Of a stretch of DNA of 62,043 nt, positions 26,586 to 34,590 are shown in pieces. A program made the position numbers and the translations under genes. The stretch spans positions 1-62,043 of the forward strand of contig JADGAV010000031.1 of NCBI GenBank assembly GCA_015231825.1, in the 5' to 3' direction. This DNA is from SAR324 cluster bacterium (lineage in GTDB: Bacteria > SAR324 > NAC60-12). The notes below the pieces were generated by a model that was not told the DNA's origin, did not search any database, and saw only the letters and a program-made list of their open reading frames with translations. Positions within the stretch are counted from its first letter, which is position 1; the number at the start of each line of letters is the position of its first letter.

Positions 26586-27386
26586 CTATCCTTTCTTCAT
26601 CCTGATCAGGACATCCGCCACCTCCACAAAGCCTGCACCTCCTTCTTTTTTGGAAATAAATTTTGGGGCATCAAGGAGTTTTTCTTGATGCCGAGCCACG
26701 TTGGCCACTCCGACAGAATTCGAAAAAAAGGCGAACATCGGGGAATCATTGGGCGAGTCCCCGACAAAAACAAATTCAGATTCCGAGGCATTCAAATCCA
26801 CTTCAAAACACTCGGCCAGCAGCTTGCGAGTCATGCCGAGCTTATCATATTCGCCAAACCAGCCATTGACGTGAATGGAACTCATTTTGGCCGTTGCACC
26901 ATTTTCCTGGAACATCTGAACAATCCGTTCCACGGCTTCCTCTGACAAAGGTTTGACATCCTCACAAAAATCAATCGCAAGATCGGCTTCCCGATAATTC
27001 TGATCAGAGGCGACTGCCGTGCCCGGAATCTCTTTTAGAATCAAGTTTCTCAGTATTTCCAGTTTTTGACGATTTTCCTTCCGTGTCGTTGGATCATGCA
27101 AAAACCGTTGGTGCATTTTTTTAAGATCGTGATCGTACCTAAAATAGAAAGCGCCATTTTCACCGACCACTGCATCTACAGGCCACATCCGGGCGATATG
27201 ATCGCACCACCCGGCCGGTCTTCCCGTGACAGGGATCACAAGAAAACCATTGTTTTGCAACCGTTCCATCGCTTCATAAGCTTCCGCCGTCAGACGACCG
27301 CGGCTGGTCAAGGTATCATCAATGTCGGTTAACACTCCGCGAATTCGTATAGATTCTTTTTGAATTAACTGATCAAGTGGGAACAT
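26586..27386 (-). CDS. HAD-superfamily phosphatase, subfamily IIB (Cof/MPGP-like)
   Basis: This 266-residue protein is a HAD IIB hydrolase. Motif I is seen as TDIDDTLT, motif II as VTGRPAGW, the cap follows, and motif IV is in FVFVGDSPNDSPMF. GENGAFYF after motif II is typical of the sugar-phosphatase branch that includes sucrose-phosphate and mannosyl-3-phosphoglycerate phosphatases. It would remove phosphate from a sugar phosphate in the cytoplasm. It lies 22 bases downstream of a coiled-coil protein gene on the same strand, so they may share a transcript without an evident functional link. Confidence 0.88.
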   Translation of the reverse strand: MFPLDQLIQKESIRIRGVLTDIDDTLTSRGRLTAEAYEAMERLQNNGFLVIPVTGRPAGWCDHIARMWPVDAVVGENGAFYFRYDHDLKKMHQRFLHDPTTRKENRQKLEILRNLILKEIPGTAVASDQNYREADLAIDFCEDVKPLSEEAVERIVQMFQENGATAKMSSIHVNGWFGEYDKLGMTRKLLAECFEVDLNASESEFVFVGDSPNDSPMFAFFSNSVGVANVARHQEKLLDAPKFISKKEGGAGFVEVADVLIRMKKG

Positions 27387-27408
27387 ATCAATTCACTGTG
27401 AAACAGGT

Positions 27409-28494
27409 TCATCCTGACTGACCTTCAGGCTTGTTGTTTTGAATTGCTTTGCGGAAGCTTTCGACATCGTCAAGGTTTCTTTCCAAACGCCGGCAAAATT
27501 GCTGAAAAGAGATTTGGCGGGTGCTGGAAGCATTCAATTCCTGTGAAGAAAATTCTCTGGCATCAATCCCATACTCTTTGAGCCATTCCAGCCAATCGTT
27601 AAATCCCCGGTAAAGATCCTCCGGAGGAGACACAAAAGGTTTTAGTGAGGGGATTTCAAAGTCATTGTCGTCGACTTGATCCGAATCTTCAAGCTCCTCC
27701 GGCAAAACTTCCGGAATGAAGCCATCTGCATACTGATCTGAAAACTGCTGGAAAAATTGCTTAAATTTCTGTCGGTCATCAATGCGCGTTTCCAACCGTC
27801 GTCCAAATTGCCCAAATGAAATTCGACGTTTACTCTTTTCTTCAAAAGATGAAGACGCCAATTCCTGGAGATCCATGCCATTAATCAAAAACTGATGGAC
27901 CCAATCACTGAACGAAAGATATATTTCTTCGAGAAGCTGAATTTTGTTTTCTGCGGGGACTGATTCCAGCTCCGGAACCGGTTTAGGATTTTTAGCAGAC
28001 TGACTGATGATCAGTTCTTTTTCCATCATTTGTGCTTTTTGCAAACCAAGCCGTGAAGGTTCCTGCGGGGGAGAAGGACGATTCATCGATGTGTGCTTCA
28101 CAGAAGAAATCCGGGATTCCAGAAAATTCACCTGTTGCTGCAACTGTTTGAGGGTATGGGAGAGTTGTTTGATTTGATCCTGCATCACCGGAATTGCCGA
28201 GTTTCCGGAAATTTCTCCAGCTCCGGGAAAGATCACAAGATTTTGCGCCTGCAGCCATTCCGGATCCGTCATTTTTTTCAGCCATTCCGGGAAGTGGTAA
28301 AGGTCCTTTTGGCAGAGACTTAAAAAGTTTTGATAGTTTATTTCGCCACCCGGTGTCACATTTTGCTCGCTTGCAGGCAGGATCAGTCCTGCCTGGGCAA
28401 ACCATTTTTTCCATTGATCCCAGGTCTTTCGAGTTTCTTTCTTCAGCCAGTAGGCCTGCAGCTGTTTTTCAAGTTCGCTGATCGCAGTCTTCAT
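27409..28494 (-). CDS. Uncharacterised protein with a repeated W/ISF-QF/RRLE module and central coiled coil
   Basis: I do not recognise this 361-residue protein. It has no signal peptide or membrane helix. A coiled coil with heptads lies at about 105-130 (MQDQIKQLSHTLKQLQQQVN). Two clear copies of a module of about 55 residues begin at F195 and F298, each reading F-x-D-W ... ISF-x-QF-x-RRLE ... DD ... F. A third, more diverged copy seems to start near W25 (INYQNFLSLCQKDLYHFPEW). The modules are linked by acidic, Pro-rich segments. The layout suggests a scaffold or granule-associated protein, but no function can be assigned. It precedes a HAD phosphatase gene on the same strand. Confidence 0.7.
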   Translation of the reverse strand: MKTAISELEKQLQAYWLKKETRKTWDQWKKWFAQAGLILPASEQNVTPGGEINYQNFLSLCQKDLYHFPEWLKKMTDPEWLQAQNLVIFPGAGEISGNSAIPVMQDQIKQLSHTLKQLQQQVNFLESRISSVKHTSMNRPSPPQEPSRLGLQKAQMMEKELIISQSAKNPKPVPELESVPAENKIQLLEEIYLSFSDWVHQFLINGMDLQELASSSFEEKSKRRISFGQFGRRLETRIDDRQKFKQFFQQFSDQYADGFIPEVLPEELEDSDQVDDNDFEIPSLKPFVSPPEDLYRGFNDWLEWLKEYGIDAREFSSQELNASSTRQISFQQFCRRLERNLDDVESFRKAIQNNKPEGQSG

Positions 28495-28625
28495 GGTTTA
28501 ATCAAAAAGTAGTAAGAAATGGCAATTCCCCGACTGGTTCAGGGGAAGGAAATACTGGATTGAAATTGCTGGTGGAATTTATCGTAAAACACAGGACTTA
28601 AGAAGAACCCTGGTGGCAGCATTTT

Positions 28626-29402
28626 TTATTTTCGAACGCCTCCTTCGACTGAACTGACAAAATCGATGAACATCTGAACTTCCTGCAAGTGGCCATATTG
28701 TTCTTTGATCGAGCGCATGGCATCTTTTTCGTTCATTTCGGAACGAAAGAAAAGGCGATGGACATCCATGATGTTGTTGATCGCCTCCCTGGAAAAGCCC
28801 CGGCGTTTCAACCCGACAATATTCACTCCTTTGACCTGGATACGATTTCCATATCCTGTGGTATAAGGAGCAATATGTTTGTCGATCGTGGTTCCAGCAC
28901 CGATGTAACTGTAGGAACCAATTCTCACAAACTGGGTGATTCCTGTGAATCCACCAATGGTGATATGATCATCCAAAACGATGTGGCCCGCCAATCCCGT
29001 GTAATTTGCCAGTACATTGTCACTGCCGATTTGACAGTCATGAGCAACATGAACGTAGCCCATCACCAGATTTTGGTCACCAATCGTCGTCTTTCCACGG
29101 CCCACTTCGGTTCCCTTATGAATCGTAACTCCTTCACGGAACGTATTGCTTTCACCAATGGTAAGCATGGAATCTTCATGATGATATTTGAGGTCCTGGG
29201 GATCTGAGCCAATCGAGGCGAACTGGAAAAAGACATTTTCTTTTCCAATCGTTGTTCGTCCCTCAATTACCACGTGGGAACGTAAAACACAGTCGTTGTT
29301 CAGGGTCACCTGGGGGCCTACAATGCAATAGGGGCCAATTTCTACATTGTCGCCAATTACAGCTCCTTTTTCAATGATTGCTGTAGGATGTATTTTGTTC
29401 AT
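28626..29402 (-). CDS. lpxA: Acyl-ACP--UDP-N-acetylglucosamine O-acyltransferase
   Basis: This 258-residue protein is LpxA, the first enzyme of lipid A synthesis. It starts MNKIHPTAIIEKGAVIG and carries the left-handed beta-helix hexapeptide repeats throughout the N-terminal two thirds. VMGYVHVAHDCQIG contains the catalytic His region. The C-terminal helical bundle (GLKRRGFSREAINNIMDVHR) is also typical. The length matches E. coli LpxA. An earlier in-frame start would add 34 unrelated residues and is rejected. It is not next to lpxD, fabZ or lpxB, which is an unusual placement. Its presence shows that the organism makes lipid A and is Gram-negative. Confidence 0.95.
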   Translation of the reverse strand: MNKIHPTAIIEKGAVIGDNVEIGPYCIVGPQVTLNNDCVLRSHVVIEGRTTIGKENVFFQFASIGSDPQDLKYHHEDSMLTIGESNTFREGVTIHKGTEVGRGKTTIGDQNLVMGYVHVAHDCQIGSDNVLANYTGLAGHIVLDDHITIGGFTGITQFVRIGSYSYIGAGTTIDKHIAPYTTGYGNRIQVKGVNIVGLKRRGFSREAINNIMDVHRLFFRSEMNEKDAMRSIKEQYGHLQEVQMFIDFVSSVEGGVRK

Positions 29403-29708
29403 ACTCCACCGAAGATTTCGATCATGATAAAAAACAGAGACTTTGCTGACAGGAAGGGATTTTTCAAGTCTCCAAGACACGGAAGCTAATCTGAGAAAAG
29501 ACAATTCAAAGTAATTTAAAACACTGGAAAGTCAAGAGCAAGCTAGACTTTTTCTCAGCTTCTTCGAGGAAAACAAGACCTCGGTTTGCGATTTGCATTT
29601 CTCACAGACAGCAATTTTATGAATGGACTATGATATGCATAAATTGTGCTTAGACGATTTCAGGCAATGAATTCATCTGACGCTAAATGATGATCCAAAG
29701 GGGTTTTT

Positions 29709-30395
29709 ATGAAAAGAACAATTTTTCCTATATTGCTTTTACTACTCTGTTTGATGGCTGCCAGTTCTCACGGAGCGACTGTCTATCTCAACAGCGGGGA
29801 GTCCTTGATCGGAAGAATTCAGGGGATGGATGACAACACCCTGACACTTGAATCTGATCGAAGGTTTGGCGTGTCCCAGGGAGTCCTGCAAATCGACCGG
29901 GCAGACATTCGTTTGATTGAGTTTGACGGCATGCAGCGTGATTTATCTCGCAAATTCGGAGTTGGATACTATCACCGAGGCCCGGTTGCTCAGGAATTCA
30001 ACATCGGGTCTGCCTCACTCAAATACTGGTTAAACCGCACTGACGCGGTTGATATGCTGGTCGGGTATGGGGGGACTTCTGATGGGAACGACAAGGTGCA
30101 GGAGATTTTCAATCTTGAAATGCGCTACACCCACGTTCTGCTTCAGGAAGGCAACCAGGATATTTACTGGGGGGGCGGCATGGGATTCGTCAGCGTCACT
30201 GATCGGGAGACGAAAACCGAAGACACAGGAATCAATATTCGAGCTTTACTGGGAATTGAATTTTTCTTTGTCTCCTTTCCAAATCTGGGAATTTCAGGCG
30301 AATTGGGAGTCACCAACCAGAGCGTCGGCGACCGCACCTCGTTTGGGGTCTTCACCTCGGGATTTCCAACTATGGCCGTGCGCTACTATTTTTAA
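29709..30395 (+). CDS. Secreted, probable outer-membrane-associated protein of unknown function
   Basis: This 228-residue protein has a clear signal peptide (KRTIFPILLLLLCLMAASSHGA), after which the mature part begins with TVYLNSGESLIGRIQGMDD. That first part resembles the small beta domains that bacteria place before barrels. The remainder has alternating hydrophobic strands and ends with an aromatic (FPTMAVRYYF), a typical outer-membrane beta-barrel terminus. AAGGGG precedes the ATG. The gene ends by overlapping the convergent glycosyltransferase gene by four bases. The function is unknown. Confidence 0.75.
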   Translation: MKRTIFPILLLLLCLMAASSHGATVYLNSGESLIGRIQGMDDNTLTLESDRRFGVSQGVLQIDRADIRLIEFDGMQRDLSRKFGVGYYHRGPVAQEFNIGSASLKYWLNRTDAVDMLVGYGGTSDGNDKVQEIFNLEMRYTHVLLQEGNQDIYWGGGMGFVSVTDRETKTEDTGINIRALLGIEFFFVSFPNLGISGELGVTNQSVGDRTSFGVFTSGFPTMAVRYYF

Positions 30396-31399
30396 AGAAA
30401 GCGGATATAGTCGATTTGGACAGCATGGAATTGGAGCAGATCTATCCATTGCTGTCGTCCTTTCTTGCTTCCAATAGCCAGCAGGACGATAGAGTCCTGA
30501 AAAATTTCAAGTACTTCTTCAGGAATCTCGTCTTCTATCCCCCAGGCAGGAATGTCCATCACCGTGCGTTGAGGCGGCCCCGGACGATTGTCTATGAAAC
30601 CCAGGACCGGAATTTCCAGTTCTTTGCAAAGGGAAGCAATCTTTCGCCCTGATGGTCCGGTTCCGGCAATAATGACCCCCTTTTTATTTTCAAGAAATCC
30701 ACATTTAAGGAAATAATGCAGCTTGGCATGAAACATTGCCGGGCGTTTATATTTCCAGTCAATCCGAGAGAGGCGTGTGGGTGAATCCTTTTTTTGGACC
30801 AGAAATTCCGGTACTTTTCCAAATCCTGCTTGATGCTGGTAGGCTCTCAGTAAAAAATCATAGTCTTCCGCCCAGGGATTCTGACGATATCCCTTTAACA
30901 CTTCAAACAATGCCCGCCTGGCGAAAAAAGTAGGATGCATGATTGGTGATTCGACAAAGATTTCATCTTTGATTGCCTTGTCTGAGATCAGAGAGTTGCT
31001 CCATTTTTGATAGTTCGTCATCTCCGGGATACCTTGCACCAGGGATCCAACCAGGGCTGTTTCAGGATGCTGGTTTAGAAAGAAAAGCTGTTTTTCCAAT
31101 CGTTGCCTATGCATTAAATCATCCCCGTCCATACGGGCAATGTACCGGCCTCTGCAATGCTTTAAACCCGCATTCAAGGACTCTACTATGCCTTGATGAG
31201 GATTGCGGAAAAGCTTGATCCGTTTTTCTTTCAAAGCAAAATTTTCCAAAATTGTTTTGCTTGAATCTGTAGAACCATCATCAAGCACTACCAATTCAAA
31301 ATTACGAAAGGTTTGCGCGAGGATGCTCTCGATGCAGTCATTCAAAGTTTTTTCATCATTGTAAATCGGCATCAAGACCGAAATTTCCGGATTTTCCAT
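30392..31399 (-). CDS. Family 2 glycosyltransferase with a PglD-like C-terminal segment
   Basis: This 335-residue protein begins with a GT-A glycosyltransferase domain. EISVLMPIYNDEKTLNDCIESIL is the nucleotide-sugar binding start, VVLDDGSTDSS follows, and the metal-binding DxD is in IARMDGDDLMHR. From about residue 235 a second part reads GVIIAGTGPSGRKIASLC and VLGFIDNRPG, which looks like the small nucleotide-binding N-terminal domain of PglD-type acetyltransferases. The usual acetyltransferase beta-helix is missing, so this is a compact fusion. The ATG used begins the conserved domain; an earlier TTG is in frame. It probably builds a surface polysaccharide or decorates a lipid. Confidence 0.88.
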   Translation of the reverse strand: MENPEISVLMPIYNDEKTLNDCIESILAQTFRNFELVVLDDGSTDSSKTILENFALKEKRIKLFRNPHQGIVESLNAGLKHCRGRYIARMDGDDLMHRQRLEKQLFFLNQHPETALVGSLVQGIPEMTNYQKWSNSLISDKAIKDEIFVESPIMHPTFFARRALFEVLKGYRQNPWAEDYDFLLRAYQHQAGFGKVPEFLVQKKDSPTRLSRIDWKYKRPAMFHAKLHYFLKCGFLENKKGVIIAGTGPSGRKIASLCKELEIPVLGFIDNRPGPPQRTVMDIPAWGIEDEIPEEVLEIFQDSIVLLAIGSKKGRQQWIDLLQFHAVQIDYIRFL

Positions 31400-31613
31400 G
31401 AGTTCTAGCTGCTGTTGGGAAATACAATTCAATTGAAATGAGCCATTGTTCTCAAGAAATTATCATGTTCCTTAAGACTTATCAGCACAAAGTTTTTTTC
31501 GGCAACTTCCGAAAATATTGACAATTACAGCCTTTTGCTTTTAAATAGGACCAATTAAGTACTGATTAAAATTTGATAAAAAACAGACAGTGCTCAAGCA
31601 AATACAAAATTCT

Positions 31614-31630
31614 GGCGGGCAGAGCCCGCC
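31614..31630. repeat. Perfect GC-rich 7-bp hairpin with a 3-base loop
   Basis: GGCGGGC-AGA-GCCCGCC is a perfect hairpin just upstream of cyaY. On the minus strand it is followed by a T-rich stretch (AGAATTTTGTATTT), so it has the look of a terminator in that direction, but no minus-strand gene ends there. It may be a REP-like element or a regulatory hairpin in the cyaY leader. Confidence 0.6.
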
Positions 31631-31666
31631 TATTCATTAGCATGACAAATTGGTTAAGGAGCGATT

Positions 31667-31990
31667 ATGGAGATGGCAGAATATCTCAAACGGGCGAAAC
31701 ATCTTTTTGAAAGCGTTGAGAACAAGCTCGACGAATATGAAGATGACATGGATTATGATCAAGTCGACGGAAAAATTGAGATTATTTTTGAAAACGGAAG
31801 CAGCCGACTTGTAGTCAACACGCAGCGAGCCATCAGTGAAATTTGGCTGGCAGGCGGAGCCCGCGCCTGGCACTTCAAATGGATTGATGAAAAGCAGCAA
31901 TGGTTGGCTGAAGCGGAGCAGGAAGAGTTTTACCAACTGCTTGCCCGCCTAATCGAAGATCGTATCAAAAAAAAGATCGTTTTCGACTGA
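31667..31990 (+). CDS. cyaY: Iron donor protein CyaY (bacterial frataxin)
   Basis: This 107-residue protein is a frataxin-like iron-binding regulator of Fe-S cluster assembly. The acidic first helix (KLDEYEDDMDYDQ) that binds iron and contacts IscS is clear. The conserved beta-sheet sequences NTQRAISEIWLAGGARAWHF and WLAEAEQEEFYQLL are diagnostic. The size is right for CyaY. AAGGAG precedes the ATG at a good distance. It is followed after about 95 bases by an ISC-type ferredoxin gene on the same strand, which fits a shared Fe-S assembly role. The other isc genes are not in the window. Confidence 0.93.
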   Translation: MEMAEYLKRAKHLFESVENKLDEYEDDMDYDQVDGKIEIIFENGSSRLVVNTQRAISEIWLAGGARAWHFKWIDEKQQWLAEAEQEEFYQLLARLIEDRIKKKIVFD

Positions 31991-32084
31991 CCGCTTAGTA
32001 TTTATTTTCATGCAGGCCGGATATTGTGACCATCCGCATTGCCACCAGCAATTTTTATAAATCCTATTCACCGAGAAATATTTT

Positions 32085-32492
32085 ATGTCAGGAATAAATC
32101 CTTATATTGAGACCTCAGAAGCTACACTTCCTCAGAACAATTATAAAATTCGGTTTTTACCTGAAGATGTAACGATCGAAGTGGACGCCGGTCAGCTGAA
32201 CAAAGCTTCTGAAGGACGTTTGGGATCGATATTGGACCTTGCAGAGAAAAATGAATTGGAAATTGATCACTCCTGCGGCGGCGTCTGTGCCTGTTCCACG
32301 TGCCATGTGATCATTCGAGAAGGACTGGACAGCTGCAATGAAGCATCAGAGGACGAAGAAGACATGCTGGAGCTGGCTCCCGGACTCTGCCCTGAGTCCA
32401 GGTTGGCCTGCCAATGCATTCCCGATGGAAGCCAGGATATTGTTGTGGAAATTCCAGGATGGAATCGTAATTTGGTCAAAGAAGTCCACTGA
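32085..32492 (+). CDS. fdx: ISC-type [2Fe-2S] ferredoxin (adrenodoxin family)
   Basis: This 135-residue protein is an adrenodoxin-type ferredoxin that supplies electrons for Fe-S cluster assembly on IscU. The cluster cysteines are seen in HSCGGVCACSTCHVII and in SRLACQC. The sequence GSILDLAEKNELEIDHSCGG is typical of Fdx. It has about 20 to 25 extra residues at the N-terminus (GINPYIETSEATLPQNN) compared with E. coli Fdx. The ribosome binding site is weak, which suggests coupling to cyaY translation. It pairs with frataxin in function. Confidence 0.92.
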   Translation: MSGINPYIETSEATLPQNNYKIRFLPEDVTIEVDAGQLNKASEGRLGSILDLAEKNELEIDHSCGGVCACSTCHVIIREGLDSCNEASEDEEDMLELAPGLCPESRLACQCIPDGSQDIVVEIPGWNRNLVKEVH

Positions 32493-32603
32493 ACAAGTTC
32501 AGGATGGACAGACTTAATGCCGCTCATTTTAGGTTTCCTGAATTCTTTTTTCCCCACGCAAAAAAATAAACTTTGAAAACCCCAGGAACGGCATAGTTGG
32601 AAC

Positions 32604-32635
32604 CGTCCTCTCTGTTTTTTAGACACAGAGGGACG
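32604..32635. repeat. Imperfect 11-bp stem-loop between fdx and mtnA
   Basis: CGTCC and CTCTGT on the left pair with ACAGAG and GGACG on the right, with one bulged T and a 9-base loop. It lies about 110 bases after fdx. It may end the cyaY-fdx transcript, but no long T-run follows, so the role is uncertain. Confidence 0.4.
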
Positions 32636-32787
32636 TCACGACCAGGCAAATCGAATTTTCAGAAATAAAAATTTATTTCAATACACTTAACCCCCTGCCG
32701 GCCTGGTTGAGTGTACGAAATTAATGTGATATTATTTGCTCTTTCGTAATCCAAATTTAATTCAACCCTGAAATCGAGAAATGTTTA

Positions 32788-33840
32788 GTGAAAGTCAATG
32801 GGCAGCCCTATCGAACAATTTGGCTGGAAGGAAAACTCGTCAAATTGATATACCAACCACAGATTCCTCACAAATTTGAAATTCGTACCTTGCAGTCCTA
32901 TCAAGAAACAGCGCATGCCATTCAGGAGATGTGGGTTCGTGGGGCACCTGCTATAGGGGCTGCAGGCGCTTTTGGAATGGTCCAGGCCGTGCTGGCCGCC
33001 AGTCCACATAATTATCAAAGTTTTGTTGCAGATGCGGCAGAAGTGCTTAAAAACACCCGACCCACTGCACAGAACTTATTTTTCGAAATTGATCAGGTCT
33101 TGGCTTGTATCAAGGCATCAAATTCCTGGGAAGAAGCCTGCCAAAATGCAGTTGCACAAGCCAATCAAAGCGCAGATGAGAGTGTGAAGGCCTGTGAGAA
33201 AATAGGAGAATTTGGCGCGGAATTATTAAAAGACGGCGACTCTATCTTGACCCACTGCAATGCAGGATGGCTAGCCTGCGTGGATTGGGGAACTGCACTG
33301 GCACCCATTTATCGGGCAGCGCGGGACGGCAAAAAGAATTTTGTCTATGTGGACGAGACCCGTCCCCGGGGACAAGGCACTCGCCTGACTGCATGGGAAT
33401 TGGGGCAGGAAGAAATCGATCATGCGATTATTGCAGACAATGCTGCCGGTTATTTCCTTTCCGGGAATAACATTCAAATCGTCTTTGTCGGTGCCGATCG
33501 CATTGCTGCCAATGGAGATGTTGCGAACAAAATTGGAACATTCTCCAAGGCGCTTGTTGCTTCTGAATGCAAGGTACCTTTTTATGTAGCCGCTCCTTTG
33601 TCCACCATTGATTTTAACTGCAATTCCGGTAGTGAAATTCCCATAGAAGAACGTTCTCAGGAGGAAGTCCTCAATACCTGGGGACTTTCGGAACAGGGGG
33701 AATTTATCAGTGTGCGCACCGCTCCTGCGAAAAGCGCTGCAAAAAACCCTGCATTTGACGTGACGCCTGCAAAATTCGTCTCAGGCATTATTACGGAAAA
33801 AGGAATTTTTCATCCCAGTGAACTTCACCAATTGAAATAA
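32788..33840 (+). CDS. mtnA: S-methyl-5-thioribose-1-phosphate isomerase
   Basis: This 350-residue protein isomerises methylthioribose-1-phosphate to methylthioribulose-1-phosphate in the methionine salvage or related shunt. The catalytic Cys is seen in LTHCNAGWLACVDWGTAL and the catalytic Asp in GADRIAANGDVANKIGT. EMWVRGAPAIGAAGAFG and DETRPRGQGTRLTAWEL are also diagnostic and separate it from eIF2B subunits. The length is normal. Translation begins at GTG; GAGAA lies upstream. The apt gene follows after ten bases. No other mtn genes are nearby. Confidence 0.95.
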   Translation: MKVNGQPYRTIWLEGKLVKLIYQPQIPHKFEIRTLQSYQETAHAIQEMWVRGAPAIGAAGAFGMVQAVLAASPHNYQSFVADAAEVLKNTRPTAQNLFFEIDQVLACIKASNSWEEACQNAVAQANQSADESVKACEKIGEFGAELLKDGDSILTHCNAGWLACVDWGTALAPIYRAARDGKKNFVYVDETRPRGQGTRLTAWELGQEEIDHAIIADNAAGYFLSGNNIQIVFVGADRIAANGDVANKIGTFSKALVASECKVPFYVAAPLSTIDFNCNSGSEIPIEERSQEEVLNTWGLSEQGEFISVRTAPAKSAAKNPAFDVTPAKFVSGIITEKGIFHPSELHQLK

Positions 33841-33850
33841 AAGGTTGCCC

Positions 33851-34375
33851 ATGCAAGATTTGAAAAGCAAAGTCCGTACTATAATGGATTTTCCAAAACC
33901 CGGAATCCAATTTCGCGATATCACCACGTTACTGGCCGACCCCGAAGGTTTGAAAGGGACCATTGACGCCCTCGCCGACCGCTATCAGAACACAGAGATT
34001 GATGCTGTTGCAGGGATTGAAGCACGTGGTTTTACGATTGGTGCCGCATTGGCGTATCGGCTGAATACCGGTTTTCTGATGATCCGCAAACCCGGGAAAC
34101 TGCCTGGAGAGACCATTGGAATTGATTACGAACTGGAATACGGAAGTGACCGTGTGGAAATCCACGTGGACTCGGTTGCCAAAAACAGTCGAATACTTAT
34201 GATCGATGATCTTCTAGCAACTGGAGGAACCATGGAAGCTGCTTGTCGTTTGATTGAAAAGGCTGGAGGAAACGTTGTAGAATGTGCCTTCGTGATCGAT
34301 TTGCCGGATCTGGGTGGGAATCAAAAATTGTCCCGGTATCCTGTTTTCTCCCTCATAAATTTCGAGGGAGAGTAG
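33851..34375 (+). CDS. apt: Adenine phosphoribosyltransferase
   Basis: This 174-residue protein converts adenine and PRPP to AMP. The PRPP loop is ILMIDDLLATGGTMEAA, and FPKPGIQFRDITTLLADP, VAGIEARGFTIGAALAYRL and RKPGKLPGETI are diagnostic for Apt. The ATG used has AAAGG six bases ahead; an in-frame TTG two codons upstream is less likely. It directly follows mtnA. Together they would recycle the methylthioribose and adenine halves of methylthioadenosine, which is a sensible functional pairing. Confidence 0.96.
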   Translation: MQDLKSKVRTIMDFPKPGIQFRDITTLLADPEGLKGTIDALADRYQNTEIDAVAGIEARGFTIGAALAYRLNTGFLMIRKPGKLPGETIGIDYELEYGSDRVEIHVDSVAKNSRILMIDDLLATGGTMEAACRLIEKAGGNVVECAFVIDLPDLGGNQKLSRYPVFSLINFEGE

Positions 34376-34590
34376 ATTTCGATATTTTTAAATAACGTGC
34401 CTTTTGCAGGGAATTGAAGTAAATATTGAGAGGAACTCACTAAGAAAAAGGGCTTCTGGAATAAAAGCTTTCGGACCTCCGCCTTCCCTGTTGAGCTGTA
34501 ACAAATAGACCTGAAATCCAAAAAAGAAGAATTTTGACTAGTCCATTCTCCCACAACAAGATTTTTCAAAACCGTCAATTGAGAAAATAA

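Noticed and set aside
32493..32787. SAM-type riboswitch in front of mtnA
   Set aside because: I see a simple stem-loop but none of the conserved junction or kink-turn sequence of a SAM aptamer.
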